Origin: an uncultured Collinsella sp. | GTDB lineage: Bacteria > Actinomycetota > Coriobacteriia > Coriobacteriales > Coriobacteriaceae | Reading direction: 5' to 3' | Length of the DNA stretch: 19,536 nt | NCBI GenBank assembly: GCA_902491415.1 | Contig: CABUHP010000007.1 | Coordinates: 1-19,536 of the forward strand | In this document: positions 1 through 7,970 of the stretch, one piece after another | Numbering within the stretch: the first letter of the stretch is position 1 | Layout: each line of letters opens with the position of its first letter | Translations under genes and position numbers: made by a program | Notes under the pieces: generated by a model | Databases searched by the model: none | What the model saw: only the letters and a program-made list of their open reading frames with translations | What the model was told of the DNA's origin: nothing

Positions 1-9
1 GGAGCACGC

Positions 10-705
10 ATGAACGAGCGCATACTGGTAGTTGATGACGAGAAGGCCATTGTCGACCTAGTTGGCATCTACCTTACAAAAGAAGGCTTTGACGTCCAGA
101 TTGCCTATAGCGGGGCCGATGCTGCCAAGGCGATTTTGGAGCAGGAGTTCGATCTGGCGCTGCTTGATGTCATGCTGCCCGATATCGATGGGTTTGAGCT
201 GCTGCGTACGATCCGTTCCAGCCATACCTATCCCGTGATCATGCTGACGGCGCGCGATGCCCAGCAAGACAAGATCGGGGGCCTTTCGCTTGGCGCGGAC
301 GATTACGTGGTTAAGCCGTTCCGTCCGCTGGAGCTCATCGCGCGCGTGCACGCTCAGCTTCGCCGCTACACCAGCTACGGTAGCCGTGCACAGGCGGCCG
401 AGTCGCCGACCATTCAGCTCGACGGCTTGGAGATTAACCGCGACGCTCGTTCCGTGACGGTGGACGGTGCACCGGTACGCCTCACACCCACCGAGTATTC
501 AATCTTGCTGTATCTGGTCGAGCATCGCGGCAGTGTGGTGGCCGTGGAGGACCTGTTCCGCGCGGTATGGAACGAGGACTTTATGCCCGGCTCCAACAAT
601 ACGGTGATGGTGCACATTCGCCACTTGCGCGAAAAGATCGGCGACGACGCACAAAAGCCGCGCTTTATCAAAAACGTCTGGGGCGTCGGCTACATCATCG
701 AATAA
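10..705 (+). CDS. OmpR/PhoB-family response regulator, VanR-like
   Basis: A 231-residue DNA-binding response regulator. The receiver domain occupies about residues 1-120, with the acidic pair D9/D10, the phosphoacceptor D53 (LLDVMLPD), T80 and K102 (KPF). A winged-helix DNA-binding domain follows at about 130-231 and ends in the typical RFIKNVWGVGYIIE motif. The start is ATG with GGAG at positions 1-4, five bases upstream. The partner kinase begins 26 bp downstream, so the two are probably co-transcribed, and the kinase is VanS-like, which supports the VanR-like label. That label describes the subfamily. No vancomycin-resistance enzymes lie nearby, so the target genes are unknown. The promoter lies outside the window. 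Confidence 0.95.
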   Translation: MNERILVVDDEKAIVDLVGIYLTKEGFDVQIAYSGADAAKAILEQEFDLALLDVMLPDIDGFELLRTIRSSHTYPVIMLTARDAQQDKIGGLSLGADDYVVKPFRPLELIARVHAQLRRYTSYGSRAQAAESPTIQLDGLEINRDARSVTVDGAPVRLTPTEYSILLYLVEHRGSVVAVEDLFRAVWNEDFMPGSNNTVMVHIRHLREKIGDDAQKPRFIKNVWGVGYIIE

Positions 706-731
706 CGCTTTTCGCTTGTGAGGATCTTGAT

Positions 732-1970
732 ATGACAAAAGACGATAGGCAAGCGTTCGAGGTGCCCGATCGACTCTTTGAATACGTGAGGTCAGTCGTC
801 GACAACCGCGCACTTGCAACGGTGCTGCTCTTTTTGCTGAGCCTGCTGCTGATTGGCATCGATAACATCGCTGGAATCTTGGCGGTGCTGCTTGTTGGCT
901 TTTTGCTGATCGATCGATTTGAGATCGTGTGCCGCTGCGTGGTGATTGGCGGCGCCGCGTGGGCCATGGCGTTGGCGATTGGCGCCATGGCGCTCGGCGG
1001 CATCGAAGGGCCGGTGCTGTTCGATGCCGGCTTTGTATTCAACATGCTTGGCTTTGTGCTGGCGCTTGCCGCGTGCGTGCTGTTCTTGTGCGGCCGCGCC
1101 CTGTACTACCAGGGCTACGAGCAGGGCGAGCAGCATGCCGATTGTGTGCTGGCTGCTCGTATTCAAGATCGCCTGATCGATCACCCCGACACCTGGGACA
1201 ACATCGACGGCGACTTCTTGGAGGTCGAGGGCGCCCTTAACCGCGTGCGTGACCGTGAGCGCAAGGTGCAACAGGCCTTGCGTGACGAATCTCATCGCAA
1301 GGACGATCTGGTCACGTACTTGGCACATGACCTACGCACCCCGCTTGCCAGTGTGGTGGGCTATCTTTCGCTGCTGCAAGAGGCTCCCGAGCTGCCGGTT
1401 GAGCAACGTGCGCACTTTACGGGCGTGGCGCTCGACAAGGCGCACCGGCTCGATACGCTCATCGAAGAGTTCTTCGATATCACGCGCTTTGACTTCCACG
1501 ATATCGTGCTCACGCGCGGCTATGTTGATCTGGGGTTGCTGCTGGCTCAGGTGGCTGACGAGTTCTATCCCATCCTCAACGAGCAGCATAAGGAAGTCCA
1601 AGTTGATATTCGCGAGGACCTGACGGTGCTCGTGGATGGCGACAAAATGGCTCGCGTGTTCAACAACATCATGAAAAACGCTATTGCCTATAGCTATGAG
1701 GGCTCGACCATCACGATCGAGGCCAGACGCCGGGGCGGCGGTGGCGTGCGCGTGCGCTTTATCAATCAGGGCGATCCTATCCCTGCGGCTAAGCTCAAGG
1801 TGATCTTTGAGAAGTTCTATCGCCTGGATGCGGCGCGTGCGACCAATCGCGGTGGTGCCGGTCTGGGCCTTGCTATTGCCAAGGAGATCATCGCGGCACA
1901 CGGCGGTACCGTTGCATGTGAATCGACGCCCGAACACACGATATTCACCATCGAGCTGCCCGCCGCATAG
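732..1970 (+). CDS. Sensor histidine kinase, VanS-like, four membrane helices
   Basis: A 412-residue membrane sensor kinase, partner of the preceding regulator. About four hydrophobic helices lie between residues 27 and 123 with only short connecting loops, so there is no real extracytoplasmic sensor domain; this is the layout of an intramembrane-sensing kinase. The dimerisation and phosphorylation domain carries H199 (AHDLRTPL). The ATP-binding domain shows the N box (NNIMKNAIAYS) and the GGAGLGLAIAKEI G2 box. The G1 region reads INQGDPIP instead of a DxGxG motif, which is usual for VanS-type kinases. The ATG at 732 has GTGAGG at 718-723 upstream. A longer in-frame start at 567 would overlap the regulator gene and is rejected. 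The stimulus is unknown. Confidence 0.93.
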   Translation: MTKDDRQAFEVPDRLFEYVRSVVDNRALATVLLFLLSLLLIGIDNIAGILAVLLVGFLLIDRFEIVCRCVVIGGAAWAMALAIGAMALGGIEGPVLFDAGFVFNMLGFVLALAACVLFLCGRALYYQGYEQGEQHADCVLAARIQDRLIDHPDTWDNIDGDFLEVEGALNRVRDRERKVQQALRDESHRKDDLVTYLAHDLRTPLASVVGYLSLLQEAPELPVEQRAHFTGVALDKAHRLDTLIEEFFDITRFDFHDIVLTRGYVDLGLLLAQVADEFYPILNEQHKEVQVDIREDLTVLVDGDKMARVFNNIMKNAIAYSYEGSTITIEARRRGGGGVRVRFINQGDPIPAAKLKVIFEKFYRLDAARATNRGGAGLGLAIAKEIIAAHGGTVACESTPEHTIFTIELPAA

Positions 1971-1991
1971 CCAGCGTGCCCTTACAAACAC

Positions 1992-2018
1992 TTGACAATG
2001 CGCTCACGTACATATGAG
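1992..2018 (+). promoter_or_regulatory. Weak candidate promoter upstream of pstB
   Basis: TTGACA at 1992-1997 is a perfect -35 hexamer. The best -10 is TATGAG at 2013-2018, only 15 bases further on, so the spacing is short. It lies in the 103-bp gap between the VanS-like gene and pstB and would produce a leader of about 50 bases. No phosphate-box repeat that I recognise overlaps it. Confidence 0.3.
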
Positions 2019-2032
2019 CCGCGATTTCTACT

Positions 2033-2058
2033 ATCGATACTGCTGAATTGATATCGAT
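2033..2058. repeat. Inverted repeat just before the pstB ribosome binding site
   Basis: ATCGATA at 2033-2039 is mirrored by TATCGAT at 2052-2058, with 13 or fewer bases between the arms. It ends two bases before the GGAGGT ribosome binding site of pstB. It could be an operator or a weak leader hairpin; nothing in the sequence decides which. Confidence 0.4.
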
Positions 2059-2073
2059 GTGGAGGTATGCGGT

Positions 2074-2949
2074 ATGACGGCTGCTGCGGCTGTGGAGCCC
2101 ACGGAGCTTGAAGAACTCATGAAAGCGCAGGCCGAGGCCGCGCACGAGCGCGAGGTTGGGGATGCGACTCGCCCCACGGCAGAGGATCTTGCCGCCTCGC
2201 CGACGCGAATCGATGTTGAGGGCCTCGACCTGTTCTATGGCGACCACCATGCGCTCAAGGACGTGAATATCAAGATCCGCGACAAGCAGATTACCTCGTT
2301 CATCGGGCCTTCGGGCTGCGGAAAGTCCACGTTGCTGCGCTGCTTTAACCGCATGAACGACGGCATCAAGGACTGCCGAATCGAGGGCAAGATTGCGCTC
2401 GATGGTCAAGATATCCTGGGCGACTACGACATCTGCCGCCTTCGCCAGCGCGTGGGCATGGTGTTCCAGCGCCCCAACCCGTTTCCCATGAGCATCTACG
2501 ACAACGTCGCCTATGGGCCGCGCGGTATGGGTGTGCGCGATCGCGTCGTGCTCGACGAGCTGGTCGAAGACTCCCTGCGACGCGCCGCCCTGTGGGACGA
2601 GGCCAAGGACAAGCTCAAAGAGTCGGGTCTGGGTCTTTCGGGCGGCCAGCAGCAGCGCCTGTGCATCGCCCGCGCACTTGCCGTGCAGCCCGACATTCTG
2701 CTGATGGACGAGCCGACCTCGGCACTCGATCCTGTGTCGACGCTGGTGGTGGAGCAGCTGGCCTGCGAGCTCAAAGAGACCTGCACGCTCGTGGTCGTTA
2801 CGCACAATATGCAGCAGGCGGCGCGTATCTCCGATTCGGTCGCATTCTTTTTGCTGGGTGAGCTGGTGGAGCACGCGCCCACCGCGCAACTCTTCAAGAA
2901 TCCGACCGATCCGCGCACGGCGGATTATTTGACGGGGCGTTTTGGCTGA
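2074..2949 (+). CDS. pstB: Phosphate ABC transporter ATP-binding protein PstB
   Basis: A 291-residue ATPase that would power high-affinity phosphate import with the PstC/PstA permease and the PstS binding protein. Visible motifs are [10 protein letters not shown], Walker [10 protein letters not shown] (78-86, K84), the PstB-typical [19 protein letters not shown] stretch, signature LSGGQQQR from 188, Walker B LLMDEP (D212, E213) and the H-loop H244. About 45 extra N-terminal residues, rich in Ala and Glu, precede the conserved core; PstB is usually about 250-260 residues. I chose the ATG at 2074 because GGAGGT at 2061-2066 lies seven bases upstream; an in-frame GTG at 2059 lacks such a site. 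The gene stands directly before a PhoB/PhoR-like pair, but no pstS, pstC, pstA or phoU is in the window. Confidence 0.93.
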   Translation: MTAAAAVEPTELEELMKAQAEAAHEREVGDATRPTAEDLAASPTRIDVEGLDLFYGDHHALKDVNIKIRDKQITSFIGPSGCGKSTLLRCFNRMNDGIKDCRIEGKIALDGQDILGDYDICRLRQRVGMVFQRPNPFPMSIYDNVAYGPRGMGVRDRVVLDELVEDSLRRAALWDEAKDKLKESGLGLSGGQQQRLCIARALAVQPDILLMDEPTSALDPVSTLVVEQLACELKETCTLVVVTHNMQQAARISDSVAFFLLGELVEHAPTAQLFKNPTDPRTADYLTGRFG

Positions 2950-2959
2950 TACCATCTAG

Positions 2960-2973
2960 TAAAGGTACCTTTA
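2960..2973. promoter_or_regulatory. Perfect 14-bp palindrome, possible operator
   Basis: TAAAGGTACCTTTA is a perfect 14-bp palindrome 11 bases after the pstB stop codon and about 40 bases before the start of the next regulator gene. It has no T-tail, so it is not a standard terminator. Its position fits a protein-binding site controlling the two-component genes, but the binding protein is unknown. Confidence 0.4.
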
Positions 2974-3013
2974 GGGTTAAGATGCGGTCATGCCGGCCGC
3001 AAAGGGGTTCAAC

Positions 3014-3742
3014 ATGATCTATTACGTCGAGGACGATGACAACATCAGGGATTTGACGGTCTATGCGCTGCGCAAGCAGGGGATTGAGGCCGAAGGCTTT
3101 TCGTGCGACGGTGAGTTTAAGGCTGCCGTGGCGCGACGGGTACCCGATGCCGTCCTGCTCGACATCATGCTGCCCGATACCGATGGCTTGGCGATTATGC
3201 GTCGACTGCGTGCCGATCGCCTGACGGCGACGGTGCCCATCATGATGCTTACCGCCAAGGATACCGAGCTCGACAAGGTGATGGCGCTCGATGGCGGTGC
3301 CGACGATTACCTGACTAAGCCGTTTTCGCTCATGGAGCTCGCCAGCCGCTGCCGCGCACTGCTGCGTCGCGGCGGCATGGTCAAACAGGCAAGCGATGTG
3401 CTCAGCGTGGGCGACATCGTGCTCTCGCCCAGCCATCGTGAGGTGACTGTTGCCGGCGAGTCGCTTAAGCTCACCCTGCGCGAGTTCGACCTGCTCGAGT
3501 ACCTCATGCGCAAGCACGGCGTGGTCTTTACCCGCGAGTCGTTGCTGCAGAGCGTGTGGGGCTGGGACTTCGACGGCGGTTCGCGCACCGTTGACGTGCA
3601 CGTGCAGACGCTTCGCCAAAAACTGGGCGAGCATGCCAGCGCCATCGAGACCGTGCGCGGCGTGGGCTACCGCTTGGCCGAGCCTTCTGCCGGTGATGGT
3701 GCCGAAGGTGACGACACCGCGGCCACCGCATCGGAGGAGTAA
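3014..3742 (+). CDS. OmpR/PhoB-family response regulator, PhoB/PhoP-like
   Basis: A 242-residue response regulator. The receiver domain has the acidic cluster E6-D8, phosphoacceptor D50 (LLDIMLPD), T80 and K102. The winged-helix domain ends in the motif VRGVGYRLAE, followed by an acidic Ala/Glu-rich tail of about 20 residues. The ATG at 3014 has GGGG at 3004-3007, six bases upstream, and gives the usual regulator beginning MIYYVEDDD; an in-frame ATG at 2990 would add eight residues and has no clear ribosome site. The partner kinase starts three bases after the stop. Position after pstB and a PhoR-like partner make a phosphate-starvation regulator the best guess, but no target box was identified. 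Confidence 0.93.
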   Translation: MIYYVEDDDNIRDLTVYALRKQGIEAEGFSCDGEFKAAVARRVPDAVLLDIMLPDTDGLAIMRRLRADRLTATVPIMMLTAKDTELDKVMALDGGADDYLTKPFSLMELASRCRALLRRGGMVKQASDVLSVGDIVLSPSHREVTVAGESLKLTLREFDLLEYLMRKHGVVFTRESLLQSVWGWDFDGGSRTVDVHVQTLRQKLGEHASAIETVRGVGYRLAEPSAGDGAEGDDTAATASEE

Positions 3743-3745
3743 CCC

Positions 3746-5170
3746 GTGGTCTTCGCCCCCCAGGGAAAACATACGCTGTCGCACCGCGTTTTTGTGACGA
3801 TCTTTGTCTGCGCCATGGCGGTTATCGTGGCGTTTACGGTGCTGGGTGCGTTCTTTGTGCAAAACACCTTGGCGGATGCCACGAGTGCCAACCTGGCGCA
3901 AGAAACCGAGCTCATTGCTGCCGCCCTCGACGAGCAGCAGGAGCCCATCCCGTTCTTGCGTAGCCTCGATCGAGAGGACTTGCGCATCACGCTGATTAAC
4001 AAGGATGGATCGGTTGCCTACGACAACGAGGCGTCGCCTTCCACACTGCCCAACCATGGCGATCGCCCCGAGGTCATCGAGGCCTTTGAGAGTGGTTCGG
4101 GTTCCGCGGAGCGCGCAAGCTCTACGCTCGACGAGATTATGCTGTATCGCGCCGTCGCCCTTGATAACGGCCAGGTTGTCCGCTTGGCGCAGGCCCAGCC
4201 TGGCGTTGCGGCGATTTTGCTGTCGATGGTGGCACCGATGCTGCTTATCGCAGCAGCGGGTGCGGTACTTTCGTTTTTTATGGCGCGCCGCGAGTCCCGT
4301 GCCATCATCGCGCCTTTGCAAGAGGTGGATTTGGACCACCCACGCCGTAGCTATGAGCACGCCTATGCCGAGATGGTCCCCATGCTTGAGCGTATTGAGT
4401 CGCAGCGCCAGGAGCTCAAGCGCCAAATGGCGGTGCTGGCGGACAACGACCGTATACGCCGCGAGTTCACGGCGAATATCACCCATGAGCTCAAGACGCC
4501 GCTTACGGCGATTTCGGGCTATGCCGAGCTCATCGCAAACGGCATGGTCGAGGGCGAGGGCGACCTGCGCAACTTTGGCGGTCGCATCTATCGTGAGGCG
4601 GGCCGCTTGGCAGCGCTTGTCAACGATATCCTTACGCTGTCTAACTTGGACGAGGCCGAGCGTGCAGCTGAGGGCGAGGCGGTGCCCATTGGGTCCACGG
4701 AGCCTATTGAGCTCTCGCGTGCCATCTACGCGGTCGAGCAGCGTCTTGAACAGGTCGCCCGTCAGGCGAATGTGACGATAAGTCATGAGACCAAGCCTGT
4801 GGTCATCGAGGGCGTGTCGCGCTTGATTGACGAGCTCATCTATAATCTGGCAAGCAACGCCATCCGCTACAATCGACCCGGCGGTACGGTTACGCTGCAG
4901 TGCGGCACCAACGACGAAGGCCATCCGTTCCTTGCGGTCGCCGACACGGGAATCGGTATCGCGCCTGAAGAACAGGGCAAGGTATGTGAGCGGTTCTATC
5001 GCGTGGACAAGAGTAGGTCCAAGGCGCGCGGCGGAACCGGTCTGGGGCTTGCCATTGTCAAGCATGCGGCCCTGTATCATCACGCCACGCTCGATCTGTC
5101 GAGCGAGTTGGGCGTGGGAACCACCATTACGGTGACGTTTCCCATACAGCAGGACGAGCCATTCGCATAG
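3746..5170 (+). CDS. Sensor histidine kinase, PhoR-like
   Basis: A 474-residue membrane kinase. A first helix at about 15-38 and a second at about 154-178 enclose an extracytoplasmic region of about 115 residues. The phosphorylated histidine is H247 in ITHELKTPL, followed by the N box NLASNAIRYN, the G1 box DTGIGIAPEE and the G2 box GGTGLGLAIVK; all look intact. The start is GTG at 3746, three bases after the regulator stop codon, with GGAGGAG at 3733-3739 six bases upstream, so translation is probably coupled. The combination of HELKTPL, a single periplasmic-type domain and the pstB neighbourhood points to PhoR. The ligand or partner sensed is not shown by the sequence. Confidence 0.93.
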   Translation: MVFAPQGKHTLSHRVFVTIFVCAMAVIVAFTVLGAFFVQNTLADATSANLAQETELIAAALDEQQEPIPFLRSLDREDLRITLINKDGSVAYDNEASPSTLPNHGDRPEVIEAFESGSGSAERASSTLDEIMLYRAVALDNGQVVRLAQAQPGVAAILLSMVAPMLLIAAAGAVLSFFMARRESRAIIAPLQEVDLDHPRRSYEHAYAEMVPMLERIESQRQELKRQMAVLADNDRIRREFTANITHELKTPLTAISGYAELIANGMVEGEGDLRNFGGRIYREAGRLAALVNDILTLSNLDEAERAAEGEAVPIGSTEPIELSRAIYAVEQRLEQVARQANVTISHETKPVVIEGVSRLIDELIYNLASNAIRYNRPGGTVTLQCGTNDEGHPFLAVADTGIGIAPEEQGKVCERFYRVDKSRSKARGGTGLGLAIVKHAALYHHATLDLSSELGVGTTITVTFPIQQDEPFA

Positions 5171-5195
5171 CGATACAACATAGATATTGATGTAG

Positions 5196-5232
5196 ACGCC
5201 GCATTTGACTTTCGGGTGCGGCGTTGTTGTGC
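5196..5232 (+). terminator. Probable intrinsic terminator after the PhoR-like gene
   Basis: ACGCCGCA at 5196-5203 pairs perfectly with TGCGGCGT at 5217-5224 across a 13-base loop. The tail is TGTTGTGC and then AATTTT, so the U-run is interrupted. It would separate the phosphate-signalling genes from the polysaccharide-kinase genes. Confidence 0.6.
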
Positions 5233-5289
5233 AATTTTACGATTGCTTCCGACATTTTTACAGGAGAGCCTGTTTCTTATGTATAGAGT

Positions 5290-5318
5290 TTGGTCTCGGT
5301 AAAAAGATGCGATAACAT
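5290..5318 (+). promoter_or_regulatory. Candidate promoter of the CpsC/CpsD/CpsB-like operon
   Basis: TTGGTC at 5290-5295 and TAACAT at 5313-5318 are separated by 17 bases. The transcript would begin near 5325 and give a leader of about 40 bases. The region between the hairpin at 5196-5224 and this site is relatively AT-rich, as expected for a promoter. Confidence 0.45.
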
Positions 5319-5365
5319 ACGGACAGTTTTGTCAATCCGAACTGGGGAAATGAAAGGCAAGCTGC

Positions 5366-6022
5366 ATGACCCTTCTCGAACTGTTCCAGCTGCTGAAGAA
5401 GCACCTTAAGCTGGTCATCACCCTTCCGGTGGTCTGTGCGATCGCCATGGGCATCGTGTCCTTCGTTGCGATGGGCAACACCTACACCGCGACGACGAGC
5501 ATGTACATTCTCGCCAAGACCGACGATAGCGGTCAGATGAGCTACAACGATCTCTCGGCGAGCCAGATGCTTTCCAACGATATCGCCACGCTGCTGGATA
5601 GCGATAGCGTTAAGAGCGGTGCTGCCAATGAGCTGGGCCTTGCTGACCTGGATGACTACAAGGTGTCTGTTTCCTCCGAGACCACCACGCGTGTCATTAC
5701 GCTTTCGGTTACCGGCACCGATGCCAAGGAGACGGCTAAGGTCGCAAAGGCCATGGCCAGCTCGGTGAGTACGGTCGCTCAGAACGTCGGCGCTGCCCAG
5801 AGCATCAACGTTATCGACGAGGCTAAGACTCCCGAAGTCCCCAGCGGCCCCAAGCGCACGCTGTACGTTGCTGTCGCGTTCCTCGCCGGTATCTTTATCG
5901 CAGTTGCCTATGTCGTTTTGGCAGACATGCTCAATACCCGCATCCGCGGTGCCGAAGAGGCAGAAGAGCTCCTGGGCATTCCCGTTGTTGGCCGAATTCC
6001 GGCTATGAAAGGTGGTAAATAG
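5366..6022 (+). CDS. Wzz/CpsC-like polysaccharide co-polymerase and kinase adaptor
   Basis: A 218-residue membrane protein of the Wzz/CpsC/YwqC type. Such proteins sit in the membrane, set polysaccharide chain length and activate the cytoplasmic CpsD-type kinase. There is one helix at about 16-37, an extracytoplasmic domain of about 125 residues, a Pro-containing stretch (KTPEVPSGPKR) and a second helix at about 165-185. The short cytoplasmic tail has the family motif RGAEEAEELLGIPVVGRIP. The ATG at 5366 has GAAAGG at 5352-5357 eight bases upstream. The kinase gene starts two bases after the stop codon, so the two should be made together. No polysaccharide biosynthesis genes are adjacent. Confidence 0.9.
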   Translation: MTLLELFQLLKKHLKLVITLPVVCAIAMGIVSFVAMGNTYTATTSMYILAKTDDSGQMSYNDLSASQMLSNDIATLLDSDSVKSGAANELGLADLDDYKVSVSSETTTRVITLSVTGTDAKETAKVAKAMASSVSTVAQNVGAAQSINVIDEAKTPEVPSGPKRTLYVAVAFLAGIFIAVAYVVLADMLNTRIRGAEEAEELLGIPVVGRIPAMKGGK

Positions 6023-6024
6023 GC

Positions 6025-6762
6025 ATGGCTAAGGCAAAGAACACCGATAAGCTCGTTGTACAGAATGCCGCCAAGACCCTTCTGGCCAACATCCGCTTTG
6101 CGAGCGTGGACGACCCCATTCGCACCATCACCGTTACGTCCTCGATTCCCAACGAGGGTAAGTCTACGGTTTCCATCAACCTTGCCCAGGCTATCGCCAC
6201 CAGCGGCAAGAGCGTCCTGCTGGTCGAGGCTGATATGCGTCGCAGGTCCCTTGCCGATATGCTCGGCGTCCGCTCCCGCGGCGGACTCTATGCAGTCCTT
6301 TCCGAGCAGGTTTCTATTGACCAGGCGATTGTCGAGACGGGTCAGAAGAACTTCTACTTCCTCGATGCCGAGCCGCATATTCCCAATCCTGCCGACATCA
6401 TCGTCTCTCACCGCTTTGCCAAGCTGGTAAAGGCACTGTCCGCCAAGTTCCAGTACGTCATCTTTGATGCTCCCCCGGTCGGCACCTTCATCGATGCTGC
6501 CGAGATCGCAAGTCTGACCGACGGTGCGCTTTTTGTCGTGCGTGAGGACTTCACCAAGCGCGAGGAGGCGCTCAACGCCATCGGTCAGCTTAAGAAGTCC
6601 GAGAAGGTCAAGCTCATTGGTACCGTTATGAACTACTGCGAGACCGAGACCAGCGAGTACTACTACTCCTACTACACCAAGGACGGTAAGAAGGTGAAGA
6701 AGGGCTCCGACGATCAGGGGACTTCCAAAAAGGGCATCTTCACCAACCGAGCAAACGTTTAG
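6025..6762 (+). CDS. Bacterial tyrosine kinase, CpsD/YwqD-like
   Basis: A 245-residue cytoplasmic BY-kinase that would autophosphorylate on a C-terminal tyrosine cluster when bound to the adaptor encoded just upstream. Walker A is SSIPNEGKST (K46, S47). The Walker A' motif reads LLVEADMRR with D70; the commoner form has an Asp where this protein has E68. Walker B is YVIFDAPP (D148). The tyrosine cluster is EYYYSYY at 211-217, followed by a Lys-rich tail. ATG at 6025 follows the upstream TAG by two bases and uses AAAGGTGGT inside the end of the previous gene as ribosome site. The motifs separate it from MinD/ParA relatives. Confidence 0.93.
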   Translation: MAKAKNTDKLVVQNAAKTLLANIRFASVDDPIRTITVTSSIPNEGKSTVSINLAQAIATSGKSVLLVEADMRRRSLADMLGVRSRGGLYAVLSEQVSIDQAIVETGQKNFYFLDAEPHIPNPADIIVSHRFAKLVKALSAKFQYVIFDAPPVGTFIDAAEIASLTDGALFVVREDFTKREEALNAIGQLKKSEKVKLIGTVMNYCETETSEYYYSYYTKDGKKVKKGSDDQGTSKKGIFTNRANV

Positions 6763-6779
6763 TTGATTAAGGCTGACCT

Positions 6780-7430
6780 ATGCGTGACATTCATTGCCAT
6801 ATCTTGCCGGGTGTAGACGACGGCGCCGCCGATCTCGATGAGAGCTTGGCGATGCTCGAGGCTGCCAAGCGGGCCGGTGTAACCAGAATCGTTTGCACTC
6901 CTCACTGCCGTGATCCCTATTTTGATTACGACAAGATGTGGGATGCCTTTGAGCTGCTGCGTGATAACGCTGACGGTTTTCCGCTCCAGATGGGCTTCGA
7001 GGTCAACCATCGAAAGCTCGTTGAGCTTGGTATCGATGCCGCGGAGCACTTGCATTTCGATGGGACCAACGAGTTTCTGCTCGAGCTTTCGACGCATGCC
7101 GATGCGTATGCGTTTAGAGAGTACGAGAACACGATTTACGATTTGCAGTGCCGTGGCTACCAGGTGATCATCGCTCATCCTGAGCGCTATCGTGCGGTTC
7201 AAAAGGATGTAAGCGTGGCGGAGCGCCTGGTCGATATGGGCTGCAAGCTACAGGCTTCGGCGGACTTTATTGCCGGCGGTCGCTTTGGTCGCGAGAAAAA
7301 GCCGGCACAGCGCCTGTTCGATCAGAACCTGTACAGCTTCATCGCGAGCGATGCCCATAACGTGGGTCATTACGACTGCCTGGCGAAGGCTCGCGCGAAG
7401 TTTAGCGTGCGCGGAGCTCATTTTCGCTAA
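6780..7430 (+). CDS. PHP-type tyrosine phosphatase, CpsB/YwqE-like
   Basis: A 216-residue Mn-dependent phosphatase of the PHP superfamily, expected to dephosphorylate the tyrosine kinase encoded 17 bp upstream. Metal-site motifs are visible: IHCHILPGVDDG at the N-terminus (H5, H7), TPH (H42), AHPERY (H133) and SDAH (D191, H193). Known relatives such as YwqE are near 250 residues. This protein ends 23 residues after the SDAH motif, so the usual C-terminal helix region is reduced; all recognisable metal ligands remain. I saw no obvious frameshift continuation after the stop. ATG at 6780 has AAGG at 6769-6772 seven bases upstream. It completes an adaptor-kinase-phosphatase cassette. Confidence 0.9.
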   Translation: MRDIHCHILPGVDDGAADLDESLAMLEAAKRAGVTRIVCTPHCRDPYFDYDKMWDAFELLRDNADGFPLQMGFEVNHRKLVELGIDAAEHLHFDGTNEFLLELSTHADAYAFREYENTIYDLQCRGYQVIIAHPERYRAVQKDVSVAERLVDMGCKLQASADFIAGGRFGREKKPAQRLFDQNLYSFIASDAHNVGHYDCLAKARAKFSVRGAHFR

Positions 7431-7469
7431 TATCTGTCCCTAACGTTCGCATTGAATGAAAGGGCAGCC

Positions 7470-7970
7470 ATGGATATCCAACTTAAGACGGGATGCTTTG
7501 ATGACGCGGCGTTGGTGCGCCGCGTCGTTTTTATAGACGAGCAGGGCTACGAGAATGAGTTCGACGCTATCGACGAGGATCAGAGCTGCATTCATGTGAC
7601 GCTCTATGTAGACGGCGAGCTTGCCGGTTGCTCGCGCGTGTTTCCCGAAGAGCTTGAGCGCGCGGCAGATTCAGAGGCTCCGGTTTCGCCGTCGTGCGAT
7701 TTGGACGAAGGCGTCGCAGCGGGGGAGACCTATATTATGGGGCGCGTGGCTGTGCTGCCGAGCATGCGCCGTCGCGGTCTGGCGAGTGCGATCGTCGAGG
7801 CCAGTGCTTCGTGTGCACGCGATGCCGGCGCTAAGCTTATTAAGCTGCATGCGCAGGAATACGTGTTGCCGCTCTATGCAAAGGCGGGCTACACGCAAAT
7901 TGCCCCGGTAGATTACGAAGACGAGGGCCAGCCCCATGTCTGGATGGCCAAGCGCGTAGATGGCAGATAG
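7470..7970 (+). CDS. GNAT-family N-acetyltransferase
   Basis: A 166-residue acetyl-CoA-dependent acyltransferase. The N-terminal part (VRRVVFIDEQGYENEFDAID) resembles ElaA-type GNAT proteins. The acetyl-CoA site is seen in GRVAVLPSMRRRGLASAIVE, with an R-x-x-G-x-A loop, followed by the later motif YVLPLYAKAGY. The substrate cannot be read from the sequence. I chose ATG at 7470 because GAAAGGG at 7458-7464 is five bases upstream; an in-frame TTG at 7452 would overlap that site. It lies 39 bp after the phosphatase gene without a visible terminator and may be read through from that operon, but no functional link is evident. Confidence 0.88.
   Translation: MDIQLKTGCFDDAALVRRVVFIDEQGYENEFDAIDEDQSCIHVTLYVDGELAGCSRVFPEELERAADSEAPVSPSCDLDEGVAAGETYIMGRVAVLPSMRRRGLASAIVEASASCARDAGAKLIKLHAQEYVLPLYAKAGYTQIAPVDYEDEGQPHVWMAKRVDGR

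Noticed and set aside
567..731. N-terminal extension of the VanS-like kinase
   Set aside because: The extra 55 codons overlap the end of the response regulator gene and encode an Arg-rich stretch unlike the family; the ATG at 732 has a ribosome site.
10..1970. Vancomycin-resistance locus
   Set aside because: Only the regulator and sensor resemble VanR and VanS. No ligase, dehydrogenase or dipeptidase gene is present, and VanRS-like pairs are common outside resistance operons.
2894..5083. A 729-codon open frame on the minus strand across pstB, the PhoB-like and the PhoR-like genes
   Set aside because: It is antisense to three genes with intact family motifs, and its product is His/Arg/Gln-rich without any recognisable domain, as expected for the mirror frame of high-GC genes.
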